A stretch of DNA of 64,000 bases from Oceaniovalibus sp. ACAM 378 (GTDB lineage: Bacteria; Pseudomonadota; Alphaproteobacteria; Rhodobacterales; Rhodobacteraceae). Every line of letters starts with the position of its first letter. Positions within the stretch are counted from its first letter, which is position 1. Positions 35,136-45,052 of the stretch are shown here, in pieces. The DNA lies in NCBI RefSeq assembly GCF_008085915.1, contig NZ_VSJK01000007.1:186001-250000 (forward strand). The letters are read 5' to 3'. Made by a program: the position numbers and the translations under genes. Under the pieces are notes generated by a model. The model did no database searches, was not told where the DNA came from, and saw nothing but the letters and a program-made list of their open reading frames with translations.

Positions 35136-35392
35136 GTCGCGCTCCTTGTTTGCCGGGTCTTGCCTGTTGAGGCGGGATTGATTGTCCGCTTTCCGGCACC
35201 GGTCAAGGTTTGGCAGGCCCCCGGTGACCGGTCTTTATCCCAAGCCGCCGACCGGTTCCATCGGCCATCGCTCATGCCCGTTCTGCACTTGCCCAAAGGC
35301 CGCCCCCGATCAGGAATGCACCGAAACGGGGTTGCCCATGACGGCTTTCGTCGGTCATGTGCAGCGCAATGAAACCCAGAACGGAGCGACCC

Positions 35393-35737
35393 ATGACCCT
35401 GAAACACCACAACCCCGGCGCAAGAATGAGCGAAGCGGTGATCCATGGCGATACAGTTTATCTTTCCGGTCAGGTCGGCAACCCCGACGCAGATCTGGCG
35501 ACCCAGACACAGGACTGTCTGGACAAGATTGACCGCATCCTGTCCGAAGTGGGCAGCAGCAAGTCCAAGGCCGTCCGGGTGGTCATCTGGCTGGCCGATA
35601 TGGCTGATTTCGCGGCAATGAACGCGGTTTACGACGCCTGGATCGATCCGGCCTGCCCGCCGACCCGCGCCTGTGGCGAGGCCAAACTGGCAACGCCCAA
35701 GCATCTGGTGGAATTCACCGTCGTCGCGGCCCTGTAA
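35393..35737 (+). CDS. RidA family protein
   Basis: A 114-residue RidA/YjgF protein. The N-terminus MTLKHHNPGARMSEAV leads to YLSGQVG, and the C-terminal half has the block CPPTRACGEAKLATPKHLVEFTV, in which the canonical RidA arginine (R in PTRACGE) that binds the carboxylate of the imine substrate is present. RidA hydrolyses enamine/imine intermediates formed by PLP enzymes. ACGGAG precedes the ATG. It lies alone between two minus-strand genes. Confidence 0.9.
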   Translation: MTLKHHNPGARMSEAVIHGDTVYLSGQVGNPDADLATQTQDCLDKIDRILSEVGSSKSKAVRVVIWLADMADFAAMNAVYDAWIDPACPPTRACGEAKLATPKHLVEFTVVAAL

Positions 35738-35778
35738 TACGCGTACAACAATTCGCCGGGCGCCCGAAACAGCGCGGT

Positions 35779-36516
35779 TCATCCGCGCGCAACGGTGCCC
35801 GGCGATTTTGCCCAGCGCAGCAGATCGGCCTCCGCCGTGTCCAGACTTTCGGCGTTGATGATCCGCGCCTGAATCGCATTCGACACGGCGCGCGACCGTT
35901 TGTTCAACTGAATATCTTCAAGTTGCGACAGCGCGTCGCTGATCTCGAGCTTGTCATAGAGCGAAATCAACCGGTTCTGCACCGTCCTCAGCGACAGGTG
36001 CCGCCGCTCGGCAATCTGCTTGTCCGGCAGGCCCAGCGCGATGTCCAGAAGGATCGCATGTTCCACCTCGGTCAGCGCCTCACGCGAACGGCTTTGGAAT
36101 GTCTGGCGCGAATGGACCTCGCGGTCGATCATGATCTGGCCCTCGACCAGCACCGCCCGCAGCGCCAGCGCCAGCCGTTCGGACGGCGCGGTCTTCAGCA
36201 CATAACCATAGGCCGCCTGTTCGGGCACAATGCGCGAAATGCCGCGCAGATATGCCTCGTCCGAGTGGTTCGACCAGAACAGGATGCGGGTGTCGGGACG
36301 TTCCGACCAGATCACCCGCGCCGCCTCGATCCCGTTGCGGTTGCGCATCCGCAAATCCATCACGATGGCCGGGGTGCGGGTGGCGCGGGCGATCTTTTCG
36401 GCCTCGAACCCGCTGGTGGCGGTGTGGATCGAATCCGCCTGCGGCAGGTTGGTTTCCACCTGTTCGCGCAGATAACTCAGGTGCAGGGGGTCGTCCTCAA
36501 CCAGCAGAATGCGCAT
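35779..36516 (-). CDS. LuxR-type response regulator
   Basis: A 245-residue response regulator. The receiver has E8-D9, phosphoacceptor D54 (VMDLRM) and K107-region YVLKTA. The C-terminal HTH is of the NarL/LuxR type (LTEVEHAILLDIALGLPDKQIAERRHLSLRTVQNRL, positions about 155-190). It overlaps the end of the histidine kinase gene upstream by 20 bases, so the two make a two-component pair. Start MRILLVEDD is taken at 36516; eight codons upstream there is another ATG. The target genes are unknown; the adjacent sugar importer (37901) is a candidate. Confidence 0.9.
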   Translation of the reverse strand: MRILLVEDDPLHLSYLREQVETNLPQADSIHTATSGFEAEKIARATRTPAIVMDLRMRNRNGIEAARVIWSERPDTRILFWSNHSDEAYLRGISRIVPEQAAYGYVLKTAPSERLALALRAVLVEGQIMIDREVHSRQTFQSRSREALTEVEHAILLDIALGLPDKQIAERRHLSLRTVQNRLISLYDKLEISDALSQLEDIQLNKRSRAVSNAIQARIINAESLDTAEADLLRWAKSPGTVARG

Positions 36517-37699
36517 CGGGCAACTCCGTTTCTTCATGGGTTTGTGGCAGAATCACCGTGATCGCAGTGCCATCAATGCGCGTCAGGGTGAACCGCCCGC
36601 CGATCAGCCGGGCGCGGGTGCGCATATGCGCCAACCCGCCCGAGCGTCCGGGTTCTGTCCGCCGAAAGCTGCCGTCGTCCTGCATCGTCAGGTTCAATCC
36701 CCGGTCGGACTCGGTTGTGATCGTCACACAGAACCGCCCTGCCCCGGCGTGTTTCAGTGAGTTGTTCACTGCCTCCTGACAGATGCGGAACAGCGCGATC
36801 CGCGTTGCATCGGGCAGCCTGTCGATCATCCCGCCGGTGTCGTCGCGAAAGACGAAACTGACTGGGCGCGCCGGGTCCGACGCGGTTTCGAAATGCGAGC
36901 GCACGGCCTCTTCGAAGCCGAACAATTCAAGGATCGACGGGATAGAGGTGTCGATGATGCCGCGCAGCCCCTGAATGCAGATGTTGATCCGCTGCTGCAA
37001 ACGCTCGGTTTCCTTGCGGCCCAGACCGGGGCGCAGATCGCGGGCAAGACGGGTCAGATCGGCCAGCGTCTGGTCGTGCAGGTCCATGCCGACCCTCTGG
37101 CGCTCGTTCTCCAACGCTTCGGTCAGGTGCAGCGCGCCGATGCGCAACCCCTCTTGCTGTGCTTCGATCCGGGTGCGTTCAATGGCCGAACGTTTGGCGG
37201 TTTCATTCGCCCGCAGCGCAAAGAAATACGGCGACAGGATATCGGCCAGCGCCTGCACCTGCGCAAGATTGTCAACATTGTAGTAATCGGTCCGGCGCGA
37301 CGAACAGTTCAGCGCGCCAATCGTATGACCCAGCACCTTCATCGCGACGTTGATCCGGCTGCGCAGCGCATGTTGCAAAATCGGCCCGCTGTGGGCGCCG
37401 GGGAACATATAACGCAGATCGTCAGGCGCATTGCCGGTCATCATCGTGTCACATGCCCCGGTCAGAATATCGCGTACCGGCGACTCGGAGACCAGCGAAC
37501 GTGACGCGCTCCAACTGGTGTGCAGGCCGACCTCATAGGAATGGTTGTTCACCATTTCCTCGTCCATCAGACAGACATCAAGATGATCGACATCGATCAT
37601 CCTGTCGATTTCACCCTTTACCGCGCGCAGGGCCGAGCGAATATCCAGCTCGCCCGCCAAATGATTCGAGATACGCAGGTAATAGGCCAGATCCGACAA
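36497..37699 (-). CDS. Sensor histidine kinase, GAF plus HisKA_3/HATPase (NarX-like type)
   Basis: About 400 residues with no membrane segments, so a cytoplasmic sensor. A GAF-like input domain at about 15-175 (ALRSRINVAMKVLGHTIGALNCSS), then a HisKA_3 phosphoacceptor ENERQRVGMDLHDQTLADL with the His of HD, and an HATPase with ICQEAVNNSLKHAG (N box) and RSGGLAHMRTRARLIGGRF (G2 region). There is no ATG in a good place: I prefer TTG 37699, preceded by GGAGCGTCGCC; another TTG at 37789 would add 30 residues. It phosphorylates the regulator gene it overlaps. Confidence 0.85.
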   Translation of the reverse strand: MSDLAYYLRISNHLAGELDIRSALRAVKGEIDRMIDVDHLDVCLMDEEMVNNHSYEVGLHTSWSASRSLVSESPVRDILTGACDTMMTGNAPDDLRYMFPGAHSGPILQHALRSRINVAMKVLGHTIGALNCSSRRTDYYNVDNLAQVQALADILSPYFFALRANETAKRSAIERTRIEAQQEGLRIGALHLTEALENERQRVGMDLHDQTLADLTRLARDLRPGLGRKETERLQQRINICIQGLRGIIDTSIPSILELFGFEEAVRSHFETASDPARPVSFVFRDDTGGMIDRLPDATRIALFRICQEAVNNSLKHAGAGRFCVTITTESDRGLNLTMQDDGSFRRTEPGRSGGLAHMRTRARLIGGRFTLTRIDGTAITVILPQTHEETELPDAHSAG

Positions 37700-37900
37700 G
37701 GCGACGCTCCATTTTTCCCACAGTCTAGCCGCGCTGCGCCGCTCTGTCTTGCGGCCACGCTCAGCACGCTTGCGGGTTCCCGCAATCAAGGTGCGCGGGT
37801 TACTCTACAATCCGGACGCAATCGATAGTCTTTTCCGCCAAGGCGCGAGGAGGCGCCGGAAAAACAAGACGCGCGGCCACGCCGCCGTGGGGAGGACGAT

Positions 37901-38914
37901 ATGTCAAGACACACGATGCTTATGGGGGCCGTTGCCACCTTTGCCCTGTGCGCCGCTGCGCCGGGGTTCGCCGACACTTCGGGCAAGCGCATTGCCCTGT
38001 CCAACAATTATGCCGGGAACAGCTGGCGGCAGGCGATGCTGGAAAGCTGGGACAAGGTGGCGGGGGCCGCCGTAAGCGATGGCGTTGTTGCCGCCGCCGA
38101 TGCTTTCACCACCTCGGAAAATCAGGCCACAGAACAGGCCGCGCAGATCCAGAACATGATCCTTCAGGGGTACGATGCGATCGTGATCAACGCCGCCTCG
38201 CCCACGGCGGTCAATGGCGCGGTGAAAGAAGCCTGCGATGCCGGAATCACGGTCGTTTCCTTTGACGGGATCGTCACCGAACCCTGTGCCTGGCGAATCG
38301 CCGTGGATTTCAAACTGATGGGCCGCGAGCAGGTGAAATTCCTCGCCGCGAAATATCCCGAGGGCGGCAATCTGCTGGAAATTCGCGGGCTGGCCGGCGT
38401 GTTCGTGGATGACGAAATCAGCGCAGGCATTCACGACGAAGTTTCACGCTCGAACTTCAAGATCGTCGGGTCGGTCCATGGCGACTGGGCACAGGACGTG
38501 GCGCAAAAAGCCGTCGCGGGCATTTTGCCCAGCTTGCCGGAAATCACCGGTGTCGTGACGCAGGGCGGCGACGGATACGGCACGGCGCAGGCGATTGCAG
38601 CGACCGACCGGCCAATGCCGACCATCGTGATGGGCAACCGTCAGGATGAATTGGCATGGTGGGCCGAACAAAAGGCGGCAAACGGTTACGAAACCACGTC
38701 ACTGTCGATTGCACCCGGAGTCAGCACGCTGGCCTTCTGGGTCGCGCAGCAGATTCTGGATGGCAAGGAGGTGCCACATGATCTGACCGTGCCATTCCTG
38801 ACCATCGAACAGGACGGGCTGGAAGCCGCGCTTGAAACAACGCCGATGGGTTCGGTTTCAAACGTTGAATACAATCTGGACGACGCGCTTGCCGTGATCG
38901 ATCCCGCCGGCTGA
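37901..38914 (+). CDS. Ribose-type sugar ABC transporter substrate-binding protein
   Basis: A 337-residue periplasmic binding protein of the RbsB type (Peripla_BP_4). Signal peptide at the start (MGAVATFALCAAAPGFA), then KRIALSNNYAGNSWRQAM, NMILQGYDAIVINAASP and CDAGITVVSFDG, the usual hinge and ligand blocks. GGGGAGGACGAT precedes the ATG. First gene of a five-gene operon with an ATPase, two permeases and an SMP-30 enzyme. A sugar, sugar acid or polyol is the expected ligand. Confidence 0.9.
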   Translation: MSRHTMLMGAVATFALCAAAPGFADTSGKRIALSNNYAGNSWRQAMLESWDKVAGAAVSDGVVAAADAFTTSENQATEQAAQIQNMILQGYDAIVINAASPTAVNGAVKEACDAGITVVSFDGIVTEPCAWRIAVDFKLMGREQVKFLAAKYPEGGNLLEIRGLAGVFVDDEISAGIHDEVSRSNFKIVGSVHGDWAQDVAQKAVAGILPSLPEITGVVTQGGDGYGTAQAIAATDRPMPTIVMGNRQDELAWWAEQKAANGYETTSLSIAPGVSTLAFWVAQQILDGKEVPHDLTVPFLTIEQDGLEAALETTPMGSVSNVEYNLDDALAVIDPAG

Positions 38915-38923
38915 ACCGTCGCA

Positions 38924-40390
38924 ATGCCGAATAATGACACGATGTCCGGCACCCTTGGGGTGCCGGTCGTTGCCTTGGGCGACGTACATAAATCCTTTGG
39001 CCCGGTGCATGCGCTTTCCGGGGCGACTCTGACCGTCCATGCGGGCGAATGTATTGGGCTGGTCGGTCACAATGGCGCCGGAAAATCGACGCTGGTCAAT
39101 GTGATCAACGGTCGGCTTGAGCCCACATCAGGCGACCTTGCCTTTGCCGGTGAAACGCCCGGCCAACCGCCGAAGGGCGCCCAACGGGCCGCCCGCGCCG
39201 GTGTGCGCAGCGTGTTTCAGGAGCTGTCGCTCTGCCCCAACCTGACCGTGGCCGAAAACCTGCGCATTCCCTATCGCACCATGCCGCGCTGGGGCTGGCG
39301 TGCGCTGGCCCGCAAGACGGTTCGCGCGGCGCTTGACGAAGTGTTTCCCGACCATGGCATCACAGCCCGCACCCTTGTCGGCGATCTGCCTCTGGCCGAG
39401 CGGCAGATGGTGGAAATCGCCATCGCCTTTTCCCGCCGCGACAGTGATGCACGACTGGTCATCCTTGATGAACCCACATCGTCGCTGGATGCCGCCATCG
39501 CTCTGCAGCTTTTGACCCACATCCGCCGGTTCTGTGACTCAGGCGGCGCGGTGATCTTCATCTCGCACATGCTGGGCGAAGTGTTCGGAGTCGCCAGCCG
39601 GATCGTCGTGATGAAGGATGGCCGGATCACCGAGGATCGCCCGACCAAGGGATTCACCCGCGCAACGCTGGTCGATGCCATGGGTCACGTCGCCTCGGCC
39701 GCCACAAGAACCACCAGCCGCGATTTCGGCGCCGAGGTTCTGCGCCTGCCCAACGGTCTGGCCGCGCGCCGGGGCGAGGTCGTGGGTCTTGCCGGGCTGG
39801 CGGGACACGGACAGGCCGAGGTGCTGGCCGATTTCTTCTTTTCGCGCAGTTCCACATGGCACGCGCGCCGCAAACCGCATGTGGCCTTTGTCGCCGGTGA
39901 CCGCAGCCGCGATGGGGTACTGCCCCTGTGGTCGATCCTGCGCAATCTTGGGCTGATGACGCTGCGCGAACACAGCAGTCGGGGCATGGTCGACCACGCA
40001 CAGGAACGCGCGATTGGCGACACATGGCGCGAGCGGATCAAGATTCGCACCGACGACATGACCAATCCGATCCTGTCCCTGTCGGGCGGTAACCAGCAAA
40101 AGGTGCTGTTTGCCCGGGCGCTGGCATCCTCGGCCCCCATCGTCGTGATGGACGACCCAATGCGCGGCGTCGATGTCGGCACCAAAAAGGAAGTCTATCG
40201 CATGATCCGCGCCGAGGCCGAACAGGGCCGCACATTTCTGTGGTACTCGACCGAAACCGACGAAATTCTGGAGTGTGACCGGGTGTTCGTGTTCCGCAAC
40301 GGTGCCGTGTCCGCCGAACTGACCGGCGATGCCATAACCGAGGAAAACATGTTGCGCGCCTCCTTTGAGATGCAGGAGGCGGCGGAATGA
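38924..40390 (+). CDS. Sugar ABC transporter ATP-binding protein, RbsA type
   Basis: A 488-residue protein with two ABC domains. The first has Walker [10 protein letters not shown] at 48-56, [16 protein letters not shown] and [12 protein letters not shown]. The second lacks a proper Walker A ([14 protein letters not shown]) but keeps [15 protein letters not shown] and [11 protein letters not shown], the usual asymmetry of RbsA-type ATPases. Its 3' end overlaps the first permease start by 4 bases. It is slightly shorter than RbsA (about 500). Confidence 0.9.
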   Translation: MPNNDTMSGTLGVPVVALGDVHKSFGPVHALSGATLTVHAGECIGLVGHNGAGKSTLVNVINGRLEPTSGDLAFAGETPGQPPKGAQRAARAGVRSVFQELSLCPNLTVAENLRIPYRTMPRWGWRALARKTVRAALDEVFPDHGITARTLVGDLPLAERQMVEIAIAFSRRDSDARLVILDEPTSSLDAAIALQLLTHIRRFCDSGGAVIFISHMLGEVFGVASRIVVMKDGRITEDRPTKGFTRATLVDAMGHVASAATRTTSRDFGAEVLRLPNGLAARRGEVVGLAGLAGHGQAEVLADFFFSRSSTWHARRKPHVAFVAGDRSRDGVLPLWSILRNLGLMTLREHSSRGMVDHAQERAIGDTWRERIKIRTDDMTNPILSLSGGNQQKVLFARALASSAPIVVMDDPMRGVDVGTKKEVYRMIRAEAEQGRTFLWYSTETDEILECDRVFVFRNGAVSAELTGDAITEENMLRASFEMQEAAE

Positions 40391-41313
40391 CCCGCGAACA
40401 TCTGCGGTTCATGCTGCCCATCCTGTCGCTGTCGATCCTGCTGGTCGGGGTGTTTTACCTGCAACCCCGGGCGATGAGCTATTTCGGCCTGAACCTGCTG
40501 TTCAATCTGGCGATTCCGGTGGCTTTGGCGACCATCGCGCAGATGATGATCATCATGGTCAACGACATCGACCTGTCCATCGGCACATTCGTCAGCTTTT
40601 GCGCCTGTGTCACCGCCACACTGGTGCAGGACACGCCGCTGCTGGGGTATACCGTGCTGGCTCTGGCGATTGTCGGATATGCCGCCATCGGTGCCGTGAT
40701 CCACATTCGCGGGCTGCCGGCCATCGTCGTGACGCTGGGGATGTCTTTCGTCTGGGCCGGGCTGGCGGTGTTGCTTTTGCCATCACCAGGCGGGTCGCCC
40801 CCGCCTTGGCTGCGAACGCTGATGACAATGAAACCGCCGCTTGTCCCTTTCGCGATCATCGCCGCCTGCGTGATTGCGGCGGTTACGCATCTGTTCATCA
40901 AACGCTCGTCCTTTGGTGTGCTGTTGCGAGGCGTGGGCGGCAATGAACGCGCGCTGGAGCGGTCAGGCTGGTCCATCGTCTGGCTGAAGGCCGCCGCCTA
41001 TGGGCTGGCCGGGCTGTTCGGTGTGCTGGCAGGAATGGCGCTGGTCGGGCTGACCACATCGGCGGATGCGAATATCGCGCTGCGCTATACCCTGCTGTCG
41101 ATTGCCGGAGTGATCCTTGGCGGCGGCGAATTCACCGGCGGGCGGGTGTCGCCCATCGGCGCGGTGATCGGCGCCCTTACGCTGACGCTGGCGGCCAGTT
41201 TTCTGTCGTTTCTGCGGCTGTCCTCCGACTGGCAGATCGGTGCGCAGGGGGCGATCCTGATACTGGTGCTGGCGGTGCGGCTGCTGGTTTCGCGGCGCGA
41301 GGGCGCGGCATGA
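40387..41313 (+). CDS. Sugar ABC transporter permease, RbsC type (1)
   Basis: A 308-residue polytopic permease of the BPD_transp_2 family. [17 protein letters not shown] (the D-L-S-x-G segment) at about 58-74, [19 protein letters not shown], and the C-terminal [21 protein letters not shown] are family blocks. It overlaps the ATPase gene and the second permease gene by 4 bases each. Two non-identical permeases imply a heterodimeric channel. Confidence 0.9.
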   Translation: MTREHLRFMLPILSLSILLVGVFYLQPRAMSYFGLNLLFNLAIPVALATIAQMMIIMVNDIDLSIGTFVSFCACVTATLVQDTPLLGYTVLALAIVGYAAIGAVIHIRGLPAIVVTLGMSFVWAGLAVLLLPSPGGSPPPWLRTLMTMKPPLVPFAIIAACVIAAVTHLFIKRSSFGVLLRGVGGNERALERSGWSIVWLKAAAYGLAGLFGVLAGMALVGLTTSADANIALRYTLLSIAGVILGGGEFTGGRVSPIGAVIGALTLTLAASFLSFLRLSSDWQIGAQGAILILVLAVRLLVSRREGAA

Positions 41314-42248
41314 CCGGTTTCCTGCAACGTCCGTGGATCTGGGCCTATCTTGCTGCCGCCGCCGCATTCATTGCCACGATGTATGTCTCCGGCGGTCAGG
41401 GGGCCGGATCGCTGGCCTATGCCGCGCTGACATTCGCGGCCTTTGCGGCCATCGTCGGGGTCGGGCAGATGTTCGTCATCACCCTGGGGCCCGGCAACGT
41501 CGACCTGTCGATCCCGGCCACGATGACGCTGGCGGGCACGCTGGCGCTGAAATTCATGGCAACCGACAGTTCGCTGATCCTGCCGGGGCTGGGCATTGCT
41601 CTGGGTGTCGGGCTGATCTGTGGCATCGTCAACTTTGCGTTGATTCTGCTGCTGCGCATCCCGCCGATCATCGCCACGCTGGCCGCGTCATTCCTGTTTC
41701 AGTCGGTCGCGATCTGGTCGAACCGGGGCTTGCGGATCAAACCGCCCGCCCCGCTGGCTGATTTCTCGACTGGTGGACTCCCGGGCCTGCCCAATCTTGC
41801 GCTGGTGGCGATCCTGATTGCGATTGCCGCCTGGGTGCTGCTGGAACGTGGCCTTGCAGGGCGCTGGATCCTTGCCATCGGCCAGAATGCCCGCGCTGCA
41901 CAGTTAAGCGGGGTGCCGGTGAACGCCGTGCGCTTTGGCGTCTATGTGGGCAGCGCGGTTCTGGCGGCGCTGACCGGGTTCCTTCTGGCCAGTTTTTCCG
42001 GCGGTGCGAACCTGAACATGGGGACGGAATACATGCTGATGTCGATTGCCGTGGTGGTGATCGGCGGCAGTTCGATCGGCGGCGGCAGCTCCAACGTGCC
42101 GGGCATCTGGGGTGCATCGCTGTTCATGTTTCTGATCGTTTCGATGTTGAACAGCTATGGGTTGGGCGCGGGTGTGCGGCTGATCCTCACCGGCTGCATC
42201 ATCGTCACCGTCGTCGCCTTTGCCAGCAAACGGAGTCATTCCGCATGA
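41310..42248 (+). CDS. Sugar ABC transporter permease, RbsC type (2)
   Basis: A 312-residue RbsC-type permease. GPGNVDLSIPATMTLAG at about 62-78 is the counterpart of the D-L-S-x-G block in the first permease, and VVIGGSSIGGGSSNVPGIWGA is the C-terminal conserved block. It overlaps both neighbours by 4 bases. It is clearly related to, but diverged from, the first permease. Confidence 0.9.
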   Translation: MTGFLQRPWIWAYLAAAAAFIATMYVSGGQGAGSLAYAALTFAAFAAIVGVGQMFVITLGPGNVDLSIPATMTLAGTLALKFMATDSSLILPGLGIALGVGLICGIVNFALILLLRIPPIIATLAASFLFQSVAIWSNRGLRIKPPAPLADFSTGGLPGLPNLALVAILIAIAAWVLLERGLAGRWILAIGQNARAAQLSGVPVNAVRFGVYVGSAVLAALTGFLLASFSGGANLNMGTEYMLMSIAVVVIGGSSIGGGSSNVPGIWGASLFMFLIVSMLNSYGLGAGVRLILTGCIIVTVVAFASKRSHSA

Positions 42249-43147
42249 CCGAGCTTTACGATATCCGCGACGACAGGTTCCGCGCGCTTTTACAGATGAA
42301 TGTCGCCCTGACCCGTCTGTCGTCGGGTCATATGTGGACCGAAGGCCCGGTCTGGGTTCCCGCGCATCAGTGCCTGTATTTCTCGGACATTCCGAACCAG
42401 CGCATCCACCGCTGGACACCGGATGGCAGCGTCACCGTGCTGCGTGAGTCCTCGGGGTTTGCCAATGGCAACACGCTGGATCGGCAGGGGCGGCTTTTGA
42501 CCTGTCAGCATGGCACACGGTCACTGACCCGCACGGATCACGACGGAACGATTGAAACGCTGGCCGACAGTTTTGAGGGCAAGCCGCTGAATTCACCCAA
42601 CGATGTGGTGGTAAAGCGCGACGGGACGGTGTGGTTCACTGATCCGACCTATGGCATCATGGGAAATTATGAGGGCAACCGCGCCACCCCCGAACAGGAC
42701 GGGCGGCATGTGTTCCGCTATGATCCCGAAACCCGCGCGCTTACCGTCGTCGCCCGGGGTTTTGCACAGCCGAATGGACTGGCATTTTCACCGGACGAAC
42801 GGGTGCTTTACATCGCCGAGTCCGGGCGCAGCCATGACGCATCCGTCCCCGCAGTGGTCCGCGCCTTTGACGTTGATGACGACAACGGGCTTGGCGCGGG
42901 GCGCGATCTGCTGACGCTGGAGCCGGGGTTGCCGGACGGATTGCGCGTCGATGTGCATGGCAACCTCTGGGTGTCCTCGGCCGACAGCGTGCAGTGTTTC
43001 GACAACACCGGCACCTTGCTGGGGCGGATTTTGGTGCCTGAGGTCGTCTCGAACCTGACCTTTGGCGGGCCGCGCAAGACGCAGCTTTTCATAACGGCCA
43101 CGACCAGCGTCTATGGAATCCATCTGAACACTGAATCGGCGGTCTGA
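42245..43147 (+). CDS. SMP-30/gluconolactonase/LRE family protein
   Basis: A 300-residue six-bladed beta-propeller of the SMP-30/gluconolactonase family. Metal-binding positions are in place: Glu in WTEGPVWVP, Asn in LNSPNDVVVK and PNGLAFSPDE, and Asp in LPDGLRVD. Such lactonases hydrolyse sugar lactones such as gluconolactone or xylonolactone. It is coupled by a 4-base overlap to the second permease, so it probably acts on the imported sugar after oxidation to a lactone. No sugar dehydrogenase is next to it. Confidence 0.9.
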   Translation: MTELYDIRDDRFRALLQMNVALTRLSSGHMWTEGPVWVPAHQCLYFSDIPNQRIHRWTPDGSVTVLRESSGFANGNTLDRQGRLLTCQHGTRSLTRTDHDGTIETLADSFEGKPLNSPNDVVVKRDGTVWFTDPTYGIMGNYEGNRATPEQDGRHVFRYDPETRALTVVARGFAQPNGLAFSPDERVLYIAESGRSHDASVPAVVRAFDVDDDNGLGAGRDLLTLEPGLPDGLRVDVHGNLWVSSADSVQCFDNTGTLLGRILVPEVVSNLTFGGPRKTQLFITATTSVYGIHLNTESAV

Positions 43148-43186
43148 CCGGACTGTCTGATCGGACGGGCCGGTCAAACGGCAGGG

Positions 43187-44161
43187 TCAGATGAAATCGG
43201 CAAGGTTCAGACTGTCGAACCGGCCCACACCACCGGTCGTCGCGTCAAAGCCGGTCATGGGCGCGGCGGCGACAAGCGCGTTCAGGATCGCCTCTTCCGT
43301 CGCCTCGATTGCCGCCTCAAACAGCGGCGACAGTTCTGATTGTGGCAGATGTGGCGCATCGCCGGTTGTGCAGAACGCCAGCGCGTAATCGCCCGACCCG
43401 TGCGAAAGCGCGGCCCCGGTGCGCGCCAGACCGCCGAAACAGCGGGTCGCGATCCGGTGCAGATGGCGGGTGCCCGTGGGCGCATCGGTCGCCAGTATGA
43501 TCACGATGGATCCATCCGCGTCATGTACCGGCGGATTGGCGGCAGAGCGCCCGCCAACGCAGAGCCGCCCGCCAAAGTTCGCCTGCACCAGAACGCCCAG
43601 CATATGCGCGCCGACCCGGCGCGACGCGGTGCCGATCCCGGCCTTCAGCCCGAAGGACACGGTGCCGGTGCCTGCACCCACTGCGCCCTCGGCCACTGGA
43701 CCATCCGTGGCCGCCGCAAGGGCCGCGCGCAATTCGTCCACCGTGGGACGCGCAGCGCGGATGTCGTTCAGACGGCCATCGTTGGTTTCACCAACCACAG
43801 CATTCAGCGATGTCACCAGCTCATTCCCCGGCTGCGCCAGAGTGTGGGCGATCAGCGCGTCGATCCCGCGCCCAACGGCCAGCGTATTGGTCAGCAGGAT
43901 CGGCGTCTCGATCTCGCCGAGTTCGGCGATCTGGGTCGCGCCTGCGAATTTGCCGAACCCGTTCAGCACCGCCAGAGCTGCGGGCACCTTTTGCGCGACC
44001 ATGTTGCCACCATGGGGCAGGATTGCCGTTGCCCCGGTGCGGGTCCGCTCGCCCTCGATCAGTGTCACATGACCGACCCGCACCCCGGCTACATCGGTGA
44101 TCGCGTTCAGCGGCCCGGTGGGATGGGTGCCGATCGTGATCCCGTGGTCGCGCAGCCTCAT
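43187..44161 (-). CDS. P1-family (DmpA-type) aminopeptidase
   Basis: A 324-residue N-terminal-nucleophile hydrolase of peptidase family S58/P1. The precursor should cleave itself between G217 and S218 in DADGSIVIILATDAPTG; S218 is then the nucleophile. Other blocks are NAITDVAGVRVGHVTLIEG at 19-37, VGAGTGTVSFGLKAGIG and VLVQANFGGRL. Substrates of the family are D-amino-acid amides, beta-peptides and similar compounds. The ATG overlaps the stop of the upstream SDR gene by 4 bases, so the two are one operon. Confidence 0.9.
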   Translation of the reverse strand: MRLRDHGITIGTHPTGPLNAITDVAGVRVGHVTLIEGERTRTGATAILPHGGNMVAQKVPAALAVLNGFGKFAGATQIAELGEIETPILLTNTLAVGRGIDALIAHTLAQPGNELVTSLNAVVGETNDGRLNDIRAARPTVDELRAALAAATDGPVAEGAVGAGTGTVSFGLKAGIGTASRRVGAHMLGVLVQANFGGRLCVGGRSAANPPVHDADGSIVIILATDAPTGTRHLHRIATRCFGGLARTGAALSHGSGDYALAFCTTGDAPHLPQSELSPLFEAAIEATEEAILNALVAAAPMTGFDATTGGVGRFDSLNLADFI

Positions 44162-44916
44162 TCCTCGATCAAGCCGATCTGGCGGCGCAGACCCTCATCG
44201 CGCAAGGACAACTCCTCGCCCAGATGCACATCGGCATCGGGCGAGCACATCCACAGCAGCGCCCGCGCGGGCCAGTCAGCGGGGATATGGTCGGACCAGT
44301 CGAGCTGACTGATCCGGTTGATGCCGCTTGCCTTGATCTCGCGCTGCATCTGTGTGGCGACGGTGCCCGGCGACAGCCCCATGATCCGCACACCATCCGC
44401 CCGCGTTTCAGTGTCGGCGCAGCGGGTCAGCATCGCCGCCCCGGCCTTTGACGCGCAATAGGCCGACCATGCCTCGACCGGATTATGTGCCGCGCCCGAC
44501 GAAACGGTCAGGATCGTTCCGCCCCCCGCGGCCTGCATCACCGGAAGGGCCGCGCGCATACCGTTGAACACACCCTTGAGGTTTACGTCGATTGCCTGAC
44601 CCCATGCCTCGGGGTCGGCGGTGGCCAGATGCGAGATCGGATCGATCACACCGGCATTGTTGATCAGCACGTCAAGAGCGCCGAAATTCCGCACACAGGC
44701 GTCCACCGCTGCCGCGACCTCCCAATAGCGCGACACATCGCAGGGAATCGCCAGCGCGCGCTCTGCGCCCAATTCGCCGGTCAGATCCGCCACTGCCTCG
44801 GCGTTGCGCGCGATAAGCGCCACATTTGCCCCCGCAGCGGCAAACACGCGCGCAGCTTCGGCGCCGATGCCGCGGCTGGCTCCGGTGATCAGTACCGTCT
44901 TGCCTGTCATGTCCAT
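44158..44916 (-). CDS. SDR-family oxidoreductase
   Basis: A 252-residue short-chain dehydrogenase. TGASRGIG nucleotide-binding loop at about residues 11-18, NNAG in LINNAGVIDP, and the catalytic SSGAAHN...YCASK triad (Ser, Tyr, Lys). The start MDMTGKTVLITG at 44916 is clear; the frame upstream is a shadow. Substrate unknown. Coupled to the P1 peptidase gene. Confidence 0.9.
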   Translation of the reverse strand: MDMTGKTVLITGASRGIGAEAARVFAAAGANVALIARNAEAVADLTGELGAERALAIPCDVSRYWEVAAAVDACVRNFGALDVLINNAGVIDPISHLATADPEAWGQAIDVNLKGVFNGMRAALPVMQAAGGGTILTVSSGAAHNPVEAWSAYCASKAGAAMLTRCADTETRADGVRIMGLSPGTVATQMQREIKASGINRISQLDWSDHIPADWPARALLWMCSPDADVHLGEELSLRDEGLRRQIGLIEE

Positions 44917-45052
44917 CGCTGTATTCCTTTCCCGATTACGCCACCGCAGACCTAGCGCGTCGAGACTTCGGCGGAAAGTCCCATGTCGCCCTTGACCTCG
45001 CCCTCTGCCATGACCAATCTTTCCTTTAACGATTGCAGGAAAGAGCCCTATT

